Assembly (NCBI RefSeq): GCF_013285385.1
Contig: NZ_CP054213.1
Location: 24,620-88,619 of the forward strand
DNA from: Paramixta manurensis
GTDB lineage: Bacteria; Pseudomonadota; Gammaproteobacteria; Enterobacterales; Enterobacteriaceae
DNA: 64,000 bases
Reading direction: 5' to 3'
The translations under genes and the position numbers were made by a program. Within the stretch, counting starts at the first letter, position 1. Each line of letters begins with the position of its first letter. The notes under the pieces were generated by a model. The model saw only the letters and a list, made by a program, of their open reading frames with translations. It did no database searches and had not been told where the DNA came from. Of the stretch, positions 16,942-24,391 are shown piece after piece.

Positions 16942-17571
16942 TTACTGAGAGGTCAGCGACGAACTGGACGGTACCGGACCCAGCGTATCCGGCGGCAGAT
17001 GGTCAATATCGGCTTCTATCATTTGCGCCAGCCGCTGGCTGACGGTGGCCATATCCGTATCACCCTGATAGAGCGGGTACGCCATGTTGGTGTTCACGTT
17101 GACCATAAAGGTGGTTGGCGTGGCAATCGGCAGGCCATTGCCAAAAAACGTCAGTATTTCCCCGGCAATCGGCTCGCCTGGCCCGGCTTTGCGGGGAATT
17201 AACGCGACCGGGAATGACGTATCTCCGTAACCATCAAGCGTGTAGGGATACACCCTGATACCCGCCTCATCAGCCCATGCCTTCAGCTTCGGGTCGAACT
17301 TCGCGCTGTAGGGGCAGGCTCGCTGCATAAAAACGACGATAGCGTAGTCGTTCAGGTTTACCTCGCGTCCGTCCGTCAGCGTCAGCGGATTCGCGGGTTT
17401 TACGGCGCGGGTTTTGCCCGGAGCCGTACCGGGAAGGCCTAAATCCGGCAGTGATACGCCGCTTCCCTGTGTCTTGTTTTTTTCCAGCGCCGCTATCTGA
17501 TCGGCCACGGATGCCTGTGCGGCCAGCGGCAGAAACAGGACAAGCAGAGAGAAAAGAGCCTTCACGTTCAT
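16942..17571 (-). CDS. trbB: TrbB thioredoxin-like protein with altered active site
   Basis: 209 residues with a signal peptide ending near AQA (residue 20). The thioredoxin-like region matches F TrbB closely: FMQRACPYS (about 85-88), FDPKLKAWADE, YPYTLDGYGDTSFP and the cis-proline region ATPTTFMVNVNT. F TrbB has CPYC and acts as a periplasmic disulfide isomerase. Here the second cysteine is serine (codon AGC), giving CPYS. A single-cysteine site could still isomerise or bind mixed disulfides but could not run a normal oxidation cycle. The gene overlaps the preceding 69-residue membrane gene by 4 bases. Confidence 0.92.
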   Translation of the reverse strand: MNVKALFSLLVLFLPLAAQASVADQIAALEKNKTQGSGVSLPDLGLPGTAPGKTRAVKPANPLTLTDGREVNLNDYAIVVFMQRACPYSAKFDPKLKAWADEAGIRVYPYTLDGYGDTSFPVALIPRKAGPGEPIAGEILTFFGNGLPIATPTTFMVNVNTNMAYPLYQGDTDMATVSQRLAQMIEADIDHLPPDTLGPVPSSSSLTSQ

Positions 17572-17777
17572 AGCCTGAGCCCCTTCTCTTTCCGCGTGCG
17601 CCGGTGTTCGCGTATCTCTGAAACGATAAAGACCAGCGCGGCCAGCCCGAAACTAGTTACGGCCCCCGTCACCAGCACCTGGTGGGTCAGCGCCGGTGAG
17701 TAGTTCAGCAGTTCCCGCAGGCAGTTGAAGATGATGCCCGCCATGAACAGCGTGGCAATGAAAGGAAGTTTATTCAT
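17568..17777 (-). CDS. Small two-helix membrane protein upstream of trbB
   Basis: 69 residues with two hydrophobic segments (about 5-22 and 33-55) and a basic tail (HRRTRKEKGLRL). In F this place, just before trbB, is held by traQ, a small membrane chaperone for pilin insertion. Sequence similarity to F TraQ was not seen, so a TraQ-like role is only a guess from position and topology. It is coupled to trbB by a 4-base overlap. Confidence 0.5.
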   Translation of the reverse strand: MNKLPFIATLFMAGIIFNCLRELLNYSPALTHQVLVTGAVTSFGLAALVFIVSEIREHRRTRKEKGLRL

Positions 17778-17788
17778 GCGTTACCTCG

Positions 17789-18244
17789 TTATGCCCTGCG
17801 GCGTATCGACCACACGATCCCGTGTGCTAACAATGAAAGCGTGACGCCGACCTTATAGAGCAACAGCAGCGTGCTGTTGAATTCGTTTACCCAGTCCGCG
17901 CGATTTTGCGGTGCCTTCACGCATAGATTGGATGGAGGAGCCGTTCGCAAATCAGATGAAACCGGAGCGTCGTCACGAAGTGACTTAAGTGGCACGGTAG
18001 GAAAAGTTGTTCCGCGAGTGGCCTGCTGCACGCAGGCCCACACGCTGCCAGGCGGTGCGTCACGCACCAGCTTATCGGCTTCGTTCAGGATCATCTGTCC
18101 TGCGCCGCCGGTGTTGTGCGCACCCAACAAAAACAGCATGAAAAACAACAACGCCGGGTGGATAACAAACGTCTGCAGCAACAGATTCGTCAGGCTGTGG
18201 GCGGAGCGTAGCCGTCCGTGCCAGAGGGGCGAAAGTGTCAGCAT
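17789..18244 (-). CDS. Membrane-anchored protein between traF and the TraQ-position gene
   Basis: 151 residues with a hydrophobic segment near 28-45 and another near 125-143. The roughly 80 residues between them probably lie in the periplasm and contain two cysteines (VWACVQQ and NLCVKA). In F, trbA and artA occupy this area; I see no similarity to either. The tight spacing (10 bases after the traF stop) makes it part of the operon. Function unknown. Confidence 0.5.
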   Translation of the reverse strand: MLTLSPLWHGRLRSAHSLTNLLLQTFVIHPALLFFMLFLLGAHNTGGAGQMILNEADKLVRDAPPGSVWACVQQATRGTTFPTVPLKSLRDDAPVSSDLRTAPPSNLCVKAPQNRADWVNEFNSTLLLLYKVGVTLSLLAHGIVWSIRRRA

Positions 18245-18254
18245 CAGGGAGTCC

Positions 18255-19049
18255 TCAGAAGTTAGGTTTAAAGCCGGTGGCCACGTTAAGAAAGCGTTTT
18301 GCCAGATCGTCCTGCGTCATGAAGCCGTAGGCGAGCGGTCGGTAGTTCTTCGACTTCGGGTCGACCAGAAACAGCGCCGGGAAATGACTGATGCCCATGC
18401 GCGCGCTCTGTCCCGCATCCGGGCGGCTGTCCGGCACCAGCGGCGACACCGTACCGTCCACGCTTACCGGGATAAGAGAGATGTGCCGGAGCCGCGCGAA
18501 GTCGGCCACGACGCCCGCCATCTGCGCATCAATCGGGTCGTTGCCCCGGTAGAAGTAGAACAACCCGTACTGACCAGCGAGCCGGCTGATGGCCTGCGTC
18601 TCATCCTGCTGGTCACGGGCCTGCTGTAACGGTGCCGTACTGTTGTAATGCGGATGCTCAAGGTTGTAATCCAGGTCCGGATGATCAAGCTGCGCCACCG
18701 CAAAAGACTGGCTGAACATCGAGGCATGGTCTGTCCAGAACTTCTGCCAGCGCAGAAACGTTGCCGTGTTCTCCGCTGTCGGGTAGAGAATGGCGCGGGC
18801 CAGCGCCTGCTTCGTGTAGCCCTTAAGCACCTCCGACTGTTCCGCGGGGGACAGTTTGCTGAAATCCGGGACCGCCTGCGGCACGGGTTTCGGTGCGGGC
18901 GGGGCCGGTTTTATCTTCGGTTCGTTGTACCAGTGCCAGCCCGTGAAGGGATCAGCCGGGGTCACCACCGCACTGGCAGCGGATGCATCGTCCGCCGCGG
19001 CCTGACAGGTACCGGCTATCAGCAGGCATGCAAGCAGCAGTCGCTTCAT
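18255..19049 (-). CDS. traF: TraF pilus assembly protein
   Basis: 264 residues (F TraF 247). A signal peptide ends near QAAA (residue 19). The C-terminal half has a thioredoxin-like fold: YGLFYFYRGNDPIDAQMAG, then ISHFPALFLVDP with the cis-proline. It lacks the CxxC pair, as does F TraF. It is a periplasmic protein of the F-specific pilus set that interacts with TraH, TraU and TrbB. Its ATG overlaps the traN stop (TAATG). Confidence 0.93.
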   Translation of the reverse strand: MKRLLLACLLIAGTCQAAADDASAASAVVTPADPFTGWHWYNEPKIKPAPPAPKPVPQAVPDFSKLSPAEQSEVLKGYTKQALARAILYPTAENTATFLRWQKFWTDHASMFSQSFAVAQLDHPDLDYNLEHPHYNSTAPLQQARDQQDETQAISRLAGQYGLFYFYRGNDPIDAQMAGVVADFARLRHISLIPVSVDGTVSPLVPDSRPDAGQSARMGISHFPALFLVDPKSKNYRPLAYGFMTQDDLAKRFLNVATGFKPNF

Positions 19050-20893
19050 TATTTACCTCCTGACTGCGCGTTCACCTGAGCGGCGATGCGGTCCTTTATC
19101 TGCTTCACCATCGTGGCTGAATCCGGGACTTTCTGATTTGCCATCAGGTCACTGTAAAAATCAGAGAAATTGATGAGGTCGAAGTTGATTTTCTGCAGCT
19201 CGGGCACCGTAATCCCCCGGCAGTCGGGAGAGCTCCCGCTGCCGAAGCTGACGTGAAGCTGATCGCGACGCCCCTGCTCCTGAATAATGCGCGCCAGCAT
19301 GCCGGTGAATACGCAGTAAACCTGCTTTTTCTGTATGCAGGTACTGAGTACCGTTTTGGCGCAGGCCTCACCCACCTTCACCACCACCTTTTTCGCTTTC
19401 CCCTTGCCGATGGCCATCTCATCGCTGTTACAGTTGGCCAGACCAGCGCTGTTACCCCAGCCTGAGTCCACGCAACAGTTGGAAAAACTGGCGGAGGCCA
19501 TCCTGCAACTCATGACCTGCCCGGTGAAGGCCCGGATATTGGCCTGCGTGGTGCTCTGCTGTTTTTCCACGTCTTCACCGGCGGAGGCCAGCCCGGCAAG
19601 TTTCGCGACTGCCACGTCAAAGCCACCATCGCTTTGCCCGGTTTCATCACAATTACCCGACTGACAGAGAAAGTCTCCGCCACACAGCACACCCGATGAC
19701 TGGTAGGTCGTCTGGCATTGCCAGGTTTCCGTCTGATGCGTGCACTGCCCGTCCTCCGTCTGCGTGCAGGTATGCGATGCCAGGGTGCAGTTTTTATTTC
19801 CGGACAAGTTGCCGCAGTTTCCGGGCGAATTAACGCCCGTCACGTACTCATCTGAGTACTGCCAGCAGTCGCTGTGTGCCGTAAACGTCTGGCCGTTCTG
19901 TGTTACCGTGCGGTCTCCGCCCGGATCGGTACAGACGCTGCTGACCGGCTTACTGTTTGCCGGCTTGCTGAAGCCACAAAACTCATCAAACGTCACCACG
20001 GGTTTTGCCGTGCTGGTTTTTACCTGCCCGACCAGCGTAATTTCCAGGACCCAGTCCGCTACCGAGGTAAAATGCAGCAGATAGACCTGAGCAATGATAT
20101 TGCTTGAGTTAGGGTTGAAGACGACCGGGAGGCTTTGTCCTTTCGTGATATGTTTACTCACCGCCACCTGCTTTGTCTGGCTCATGGTGAGCGTTTGTGA
20201 AATACCGGCAACACTGACCCCCACCGCAAGCCCCCCACCGTTATCCGACGGGTTTGGTTTGTAGTAGAAGCGAATTTTTATCGCTGTCACATCCAGGTCG
20301 CTGTCCGCTTTCGCATCAAAATCAATCACCGAGCCGGAAACGCGTGCGTTGGTCAGCTTCAGTACGCTTTCTTTCGTTGTCGTTGTCGTGCCACCGACGA
20401 TGGTAATTTTCCCTGTGCGGGCGCAGGTTTGTGTCGCCGCAACGTCACGGTCGCAGGAATAATTCTGGAAAGTCGTTTTCGAAACGACTTTTTCCTGACA
20501 CTGCGAGGCCGAGCCATCCACCACGCCGCTGGCGTTCTGCTCGGCGGTTTTACCGTTAGTGATATAGGGGGCATCGGGATCAAGCGTGACGGGAGGATTT
20601 TTGGTTGCAGAGTCGTTCACTGCCTGCCCGGCCTCGTTGCCAGTCAGTGCCGTCTGTCCCTTATCCGCTATTCCGCCATCATCGCCCTGAACGCCACCGT
20701 AATAACCACTTTGTGGTGGGTTTGCGTTGTAGCCCGGGATGACCGTCGCAGGGTCTGTTCCCTTTGCTGCGGAGGTTCCCTGTGATTTATTCCCTTTGGC
20801 GAACGCCGCCCCGTCGTTATAACCCGCATCATCCGCCGTGGCGCAGAACGCCACACCACACAGTAAGAGCACAGTGAGGATGCATTTTTTCAC
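19049..20893 (-). CDS. traN: TraN mating-pair stabilisation adhesin
   Basis: An outer-membrane, cysteine-rich protein that contacts a recipient surface receptor. I choose a GTG start at 20893 (VKKCILTVLLLCG), which begins a signal peptide and overlaps the trbC stop as GTGA; the mature protein would start near ADDAGYNDGAAFAKGN. Length is 614 residues, close to F TraN (602). The middle part (about 180-320), which sets recipient specificity in F relatives, is unlike the F sequence I remember. More than twenty cysteines imply many disulfides, which links it to TrbB and the DsbA-like protein. An upstream in-frame extension lacks a signal peptide and is rejected. Confidence 0.92.
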   Translation of the reverse strand: MKKCILTVLLLCGVAFCATADDAGYNDGAAFAKGNKSQGTSAAKGTDPATVIPGYNANPPQSGYYGGVQGDDGGIADKGQTALTGNEAGQAVNDSATKNPPVTLDPDAPYITNGKTAEQNASGVVDGSASQCQEKVVSKTTFQNYSCDRDVAATQTCARTGKITIVGGTTTTTKESVLKLTNARVSGSVIDFDAKADSDLDVTAIKIRFYYKPNPSDNGGGLAVGVSVAGISQTLTMSQTKQVAVSKHITKGQSLPVVFNPNSSNIIAQVYLLHFTSVADWVLEITLVGQVKTSTAKPVVTFDEFCGFSKPANSKPVSSVCTDPGGDRTVTQNGQTFTAHSDCWQYSDEYVTGVNSPGNCGNLSGNKNCTLASHTCTQTEDGQCTHQTETWQCQTTYQSSGVLCGGDFLCQSGNCDETGQSDGGFDVAVAKLAGLASAGEDVEKQQSTTQANIRAFTGQVMSCRMASASFSNCCVDSGWGNSAGLANCNSDEMAIGKGKAKKVVVKVGEACAKTVLSTCIQKKQVYCVFTGMLARIIQEQGRRDQLHVSFGSGSSPDCRGITVPELQKINFDLINFSDFYSDLMANQKVPDSATMVKQIKDRIAAQVNAQSGGK

Positions 20894-21519
20894 CGGCCAC
20901 CTCCGCTTTCCTGCAGCAACTGTTTCGCTGTCAGAGCGCATTCGCCCCGCCGCGCGATGTTTTCCAGCGCCTCTTTTATCGTCAGGCTGCCGTAAAGAAC
21001 GTCGTATTTTCCCGGGCAGGTTACGACCAGTGCAGGGACGGCCCTGATGCCGTACTGCACAAACAGCGTCGGGTCAATCTGTACACCGGCCTCCTTATCC
21101 TGTTTCGAGAGTTCAAACACAGCGGAGGCCGTTTTTCGGAAATCATTATCCAGTAATCCCCGGATGGTGGCCGGTATGCCGAACCGGCGGGCATCCTGAA
21201 GCATAGGCAGCAGGCCTTCTTGCGGAATGCCGAGGCTGACAAAGTAGACCGCCCTCTGAACCGGCCGGGTGGCGCTGTTTTCCGTCGCCTGCGCCGCCGC
21301 AATGTCGTTCTGTATTTTATCAACCTTCGCCTGCTGACTGTCCGGAAGCGCAAAATTCATCCCGCTAATCTGTTTTTTAAACGTTTCCAGATCACGCTGT
21401 TGCTCTTTCATCCACTGCACGTCATGGTCAGATACAACGGGCATTGCTGAGGCAAATGTCAGTCCGGCATACGTCATCAGAACGCTGGTGATAAGCGTAC
21501 GAATGTGATTATTTTTCAT
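20890..21519 (-). CDS. trbC: TrbC pilus assembly protein
   Basis: 209 residues (F TrbC about 212), signal peptide ending near TFA. The thioredoxin-like C-terminal part (YFVSLGIPQEGLLPML, then YGIRAVPALVVTCPGKYDVLYGS) is typical of F-type TrbC, which is needed for pilus assembly and is fused to TraW in some systems. It lies between traU and traN as in F. The stop overlaps the traN GTG. Confidence 0.92.
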   Translation of the reverse strand: MKNNHIRTLITSVLMTYAGLTFASAMPVVSDHDVQWMKEQQRDLETFKKQISGMNFALPDSQQAKVDKIQNDIAAAQATENSATRPVQRAVYFVSLGIPQEGLLPMLQDARRFGIPATIRGLLDNDFRKTASAVFELSKQDKEAGVQIDPTLFVQYGIRAVPALVVTCPGKYDVLYGSLTIKEALENIARRGECALTAKQLLQESGGGR

Positions 21520-21528
21520 GGGGTGCCC

Positions 21529-22521
21529 TTACAAAAATGCGCAGTTACGCTTGCGCCACAGCAGATAGCCGAAGTTTTTCTTTGTTGCGGGAGAGTTATG
21601 CACCGAGCCCCAGAGCTGCGTGGTGGTACCAAACGGATGGCAGTCCTCCGTTTCCGGGTACATGTTTACCATCTGGTAACGCCAGCGCGACTTGGGGATG
21701 ATCGGAGAGGGATATTCGTGGCAGACGGCGACATCAGCGCCGACACTCTCCATGACCAGCCCTTCCCGGTGCAGCTTGAAAGCCATTCGCTCACTGACCA
21801 GCACCGACGCTTCCAGCGGCGAAAACTCATTGCTGATATAGCCAGTAAACGGATACATACTGCCCTGCGCGCCGGCACACCAGAACAACGGGTCCAGCGG
21901 AAGCCCGGATGTGGATGCCACCGCATCTGCGGCGCAGGCACCCTGTGCCAGCAGGTTGTTGAATAGCGCGACTTCAGGATTAATTAGCATGGAAAGGGTA
22001 CTGTCATTCCACAGCGGATCGACTTCGGACAGGTAGGCGATATCCATATCGCCGGTCTGCATACATCCGATACTGGTGATAATGTTGAGCCAAGAGATCA
22101 GCGGATACTTGTACCAGTGCACATGATAAAACGCGCCGGCGGCTGGCCGGTCACTTTGCCCGCCGGTGCCGGTCCCGGTTCTGCCCAGGTCAATTTTAAA
22201 ACCACCCATATTCACCATCACGCCCGGTTCCCGCGTGACGTCAGTCATGGCCATCGGTTCCCAAAAGCCAATGGCCAGCCCCAGCCGGAACAATATGCCG
22301 ACCGGACATAACTGAATGGGAGAGGCAGGATTAGGCGTATCCGGATGGTCGCCTGATGCCAGTTTGATGCTCCCGAGCGTCATCGGGAACAGGCACTTCC
22401 AGCACACGTCGCTGATGGGATTCACCCAGCGACCGTCGCCGGCGTTACCGGAGTCGGCCACTGCATTTTTAGCCAGCATGAAGGGGCATAAGAGGCACAG
22501 AATCAGTATGAGGCGTTTCAT
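21529..22521 (-). CDS. traU: TraU, DNA transfer and pilus protein
   Basis: From the ATG at 22521 (MKRLILILCLL) it has 330 residues, the same as F TraU. A signal peptide ends near AVA. Conserved blocks include NPISDVCWKCLFPMTLGSIKL, FWEPMAMTDVTREPGVMVNMGG, IASLTS-type cysteine pairs, and the C-terminal LLWRKRNCAFL. TraU is periplasmic and is needed more for DNA transfer than for pili. The ATG overlaps the preceding gene's stop (ATGA). A 13-residue upstream extension in the same frame is rejected because it would put a charged stretch before the signal peptide. Confidence 0.95.
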   Translation of the reverse strand: MKRLILILCLLCPFMLAKNAVADSGNAGDGRWVNPISDVCWKCLFPMTLGSIKLASGDHPDTPNPASPIQLCPVGILFRLGLAIGFWEPMAMTDVTREPGVMVNMGGFKIDLGRTGTGTGGQSDRPAAGAFYHVHWYKYPLISWLNIITSIGCMQTGDMDIAYLSEVDPLWNDSTLSMLINPEVALFNNLLAQGACAADAVASTSGLPLDPLFWCAGAQGSMYPFTGYISNEFSPLEASVLVSERMAFKLHREGLVMESVGADVAVCHEYPSPIIPKSRWRYQMVNMYPETEDCHPFGTTTQLWGSVHNSPATKKNFGYLLWRKRNCAFL

Positions 22522-22862
22522 GGTGTCCACGCCCCGGGATTTTTCCGGAGCCAGATACATAACGGTCCGTCTTCGGTGTAGTGAAAGCAGCCGATAAACC
22601 AGCCCTCGCCTGCAGGCCGCGAAGGGGTCCAGCTGCTGCAGTTGCCGCTGGTCCAGAACTGCGCCATGTGTTCGTCCGTTATGTCGTTTTCCATCCAGGT
22701 CGTTGCGGCCATAAGATTGTTGGTCGTAAGCCAGTTCCTGAAGTCGCTTTTGAGATAAAAGTCGTTATCCGTGGTGGCCGGATTAAAAAAATCAGGATGA
22801 ACCCAGCCGCCCCAGCAGTCGCGCACGACCGGCTGAGCCGTTATTTCAGCGGGATGAGTCAT
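22518..22862 (-). CDS. Unknown protein inserted before traU
   Basis: 114 residues, no signal peptide and no membrane segment, rich in tryptophan (about ten) and acidic residues. It starts MTHPAEITAQPVVRDCWGGWVHPDF. I do not recognise the family. It is coupled to traU by an ATGA overlap, so it is translated within the tra operon, but F has nothing between traW and traU. It follows the structured element at 22.9 kb, suggesting that this gene, the element and the small RHH gene were added together. Confidence 0.5.
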   Translation of the reverse strand: MTHPAEITAQPVVRDCWGGWVHPDFFNPATTDNDFYLKSDFRNWLTTNNLMAATTWMENDITDEHMAQFWTSGNCSSWTPSRPAGEGWFIGCFHYTEDGPLCIWLRKNPGAWTP

Positions 22863-22904
22863 AGAGGGGATTCCGTAATGGCGGCAGCAGTTCTGCCGGG
22901 ATCA

Positions 22905-23005
22905 GATGTTAATCAGGCCTGCCTGCGGGGTGCAGGCTGAGGCGTACCGCAGCGCAGGCGAGGAACGAACATCCTGCGCAACGCGGGCAGGGGTAAGGTG
23001 TTAAA
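22905..23005. repeat. Structured dispersed element, copy 2
   Basis: The inner stem is GCAGG (22932) with CCTGC (22973). The outer stem pairs CTGCCTGCG with CGCGGGCAG. The interior GAGGCGTACCGCAGCG and CGAGGAACGAACA is shared with copies 1 and 3. It fills most of the 184-base gap between the RHH-type gene and the 114-residue gene inside the tra operon, so here it would be transcribed. Confidence 0.65.
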
Positions 23006-23046
23006 CACGTACGTCAGTCAGGGCTGAAAACCGCGCGTTATGCTGA

Positions 23047-23337
23047 TTATTCTGCATGCGCGCCTTCGTCTTTACCTTCCGTACGCATGCCGTGGCGCCG
23101 CATAATTTCGCCCACGTCTTTATCGGTCAGCGATGCCAGCACGATTTCAGAGCGGACCTCCCCGCTGCAGGCCAGCAGGGTCTGGAGCGCAGCGCGCAGG
23201 ACCACCGACTCTGAATAAAGCGGAAACTCTGCGGTCATGCGACGAAGCCCGGACTTGTCATCATCATCCAGCCGTACCTGCGTGGTGTGACGTTTTACTT
23301 TTTGCGGGGCCGTCTGCCCCCGTGCGTTGTGAGTCAT
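23047..23337 (-). CDS. Small ribbon-helix-helix-like protein within the tra operon
   Basis: 96 residues. The segment KVKRHTTQVRLDDDDKSGLRRM, followed by a helix-turn-helix pattern (ESVVLRAALQTLLA), resembles a ribbon-helix-helix DNA-binding fold: a basic strand with alternating residues, then two helices. The start overlaps the traW stop (ATGA). F has no such gene here. It could be a plasmid regulator or a relaxosome accessory protein; no target is visible. The assignment rests on pattern only. Confidence 0.45.
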   Translation of the reverse strand: MTHNARGQTAPQKVKRHTTQVRLDDDDKSGLRRMTAEFPLYSESVVLRAALQTLLACSGEVRSEIVLASLTDKDVGEIMRRHGMRTEGKDEGAHAE

Positions 23338-23954
23338 TTCAGTGCCACCTCCTCCACTCTGAGCGTCCGGTCGTCCCGCGTGATGCGCACCGGCGTGTGC
23401 TCAAAGCCGAATTTTGTTGTTAACGTGCCGTACTGGTCGAAGTACACCGGCTCATCAAGCGCAATGCTGCTGTCATGGATGTTGCCGTTCACCAGAATGA
23501 CCTTAAAGTTCTGCCGCCCGCTGAGCTGCTGTTTCACCCATTTCATTTGCGCCGGATTGTCACCGTCAATAAAGAAGAGCGTTTCGCTGTACGGCACCTT
23601 ATCCAGCGGATTAACCTTATCGCCCGCCCGCGCGATAACGTTGCCCCGCATGTCCCGGACGGTTTCCTGCACGGTAAACGTCGGGTCATAGCTGAATGTC
23701 CTTTCCGTTCTGGCCGGCGTCAGCCCGGCTACCGGCGCGGGACGGACGGCGTGCGCTTTCACCCGGGCTTCCGCTTCACGCTGCAGGCGGTCCAGTTCAC
23801 CGCTGTCCTTCATGCCCTGCAGCCGCTGCCCGATAAAGGTGAGCAGGTCCGGCTCCGCGATGGGAAACAGATGTCCGATCGTGCCCAGGTCCTTCGCCCC
23901 GGCTGACAGGCTGACCGAGGCGGTCAGCAGCCATACTGCCAGCCCCGCCCTCAT
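23334..23954 (-). CDS. traW: TraW pilus assembly protein
   Basis: 206 residues (F TraW 210), signal peptide ending near SAGA. Conserved features include KDLGTIGHLFPIAEPDLL near the start of the mature protein and FIDGDNPAQMKWVKQQL in the second half. TraW is periplasmic, belongs to the F-specific set and is thought to work with TrbC. Its start overlaps the trbI stop by 4 bases. Confidence 0.93.
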   Translation of the reverse strand: MRAGLAVWLLTASVSLSAGAKDLGTIGHLFPIAEPDLLTFIGQRLQGMKDSGELDRLQREAEARVKAHAVRPAPVAGLTPARTERTFSYDPTFTVQETVRDMRGNVIARAGDKVNPLDKVPYSETLFFIDGDNPAQMKWVKQQLSGRQNFKVILVNGNIHDSSIALDEPVYFDQYGTLTTKFGFEHTPVRITRDDRTLRVEEVALK

Positions 23955-24376
23955 CGCGCCCCCTGCATCTGGCGAGCAATATCTGCCTGTATTTCAGGCG
24001 TGATATCCGGCATACCGGAGACCACCGCACCTTTCACCAGGATGACACCGCCGTGCTGACGCTGCCAGTCCGTCAGGCTGTTATTCAGCGAATGACTGAA
24101 GACCTCCGTCAGGTTTTTAGCCGCCGCCTCCGGCAGCGCCGTCTGCGCCGTCTGCTGCTTAAACGCATCAATGGTGCCTTTCATGTCAAACACCACGGCA
24201 TCAGGCTGGCTGTACTGCGTGAACAGTAAACTGACGCCGGCGCTCCAGATCATTAACAACAGTGCGGCGGCACCTGTCCGGAGCGCGCGATTTTTCAGAA
24301 AATGGTGTCCCCGGCTTACCGGGGCGCCCGCTTCCGCAGCCTCCTCCGGCGTGGGCTGCGCGTTTTCATTCTGCAT
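23951..24376 (-). CDS. trbI: TrbI, inner-membrane pilus protein
   Basis: 141 residues (F TrbI 128). One membrane segment near 35-55 and a periplasmic coiled region. The blocks PDAVVFDMKGTIDAFKQQ and LSHSLNNSLTDWQRQHGGVILVKGAVVSGMPDIT match F-type TrbI. F mutants in trbI have unusually long pili, so it is linked to retraction. It begins 15 bases after the traC stop. Confidence 0.93.
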   Translation of the reverse strand: MQNENAQPTPEEAAEAGAPVSRGHHFLKNRALRTGAAALLLMIWSAGVSLLFTQYSQPDAVVFDMKGTIDAFKQQTAQTALPEAAAKNLTEVFSHSLNNSLTDWQRQHGGVILVKGAVVSGMPDITPEIQADIARQMQGAR

Positions 24377-24391
24377 CAGATAATCCTCTGT

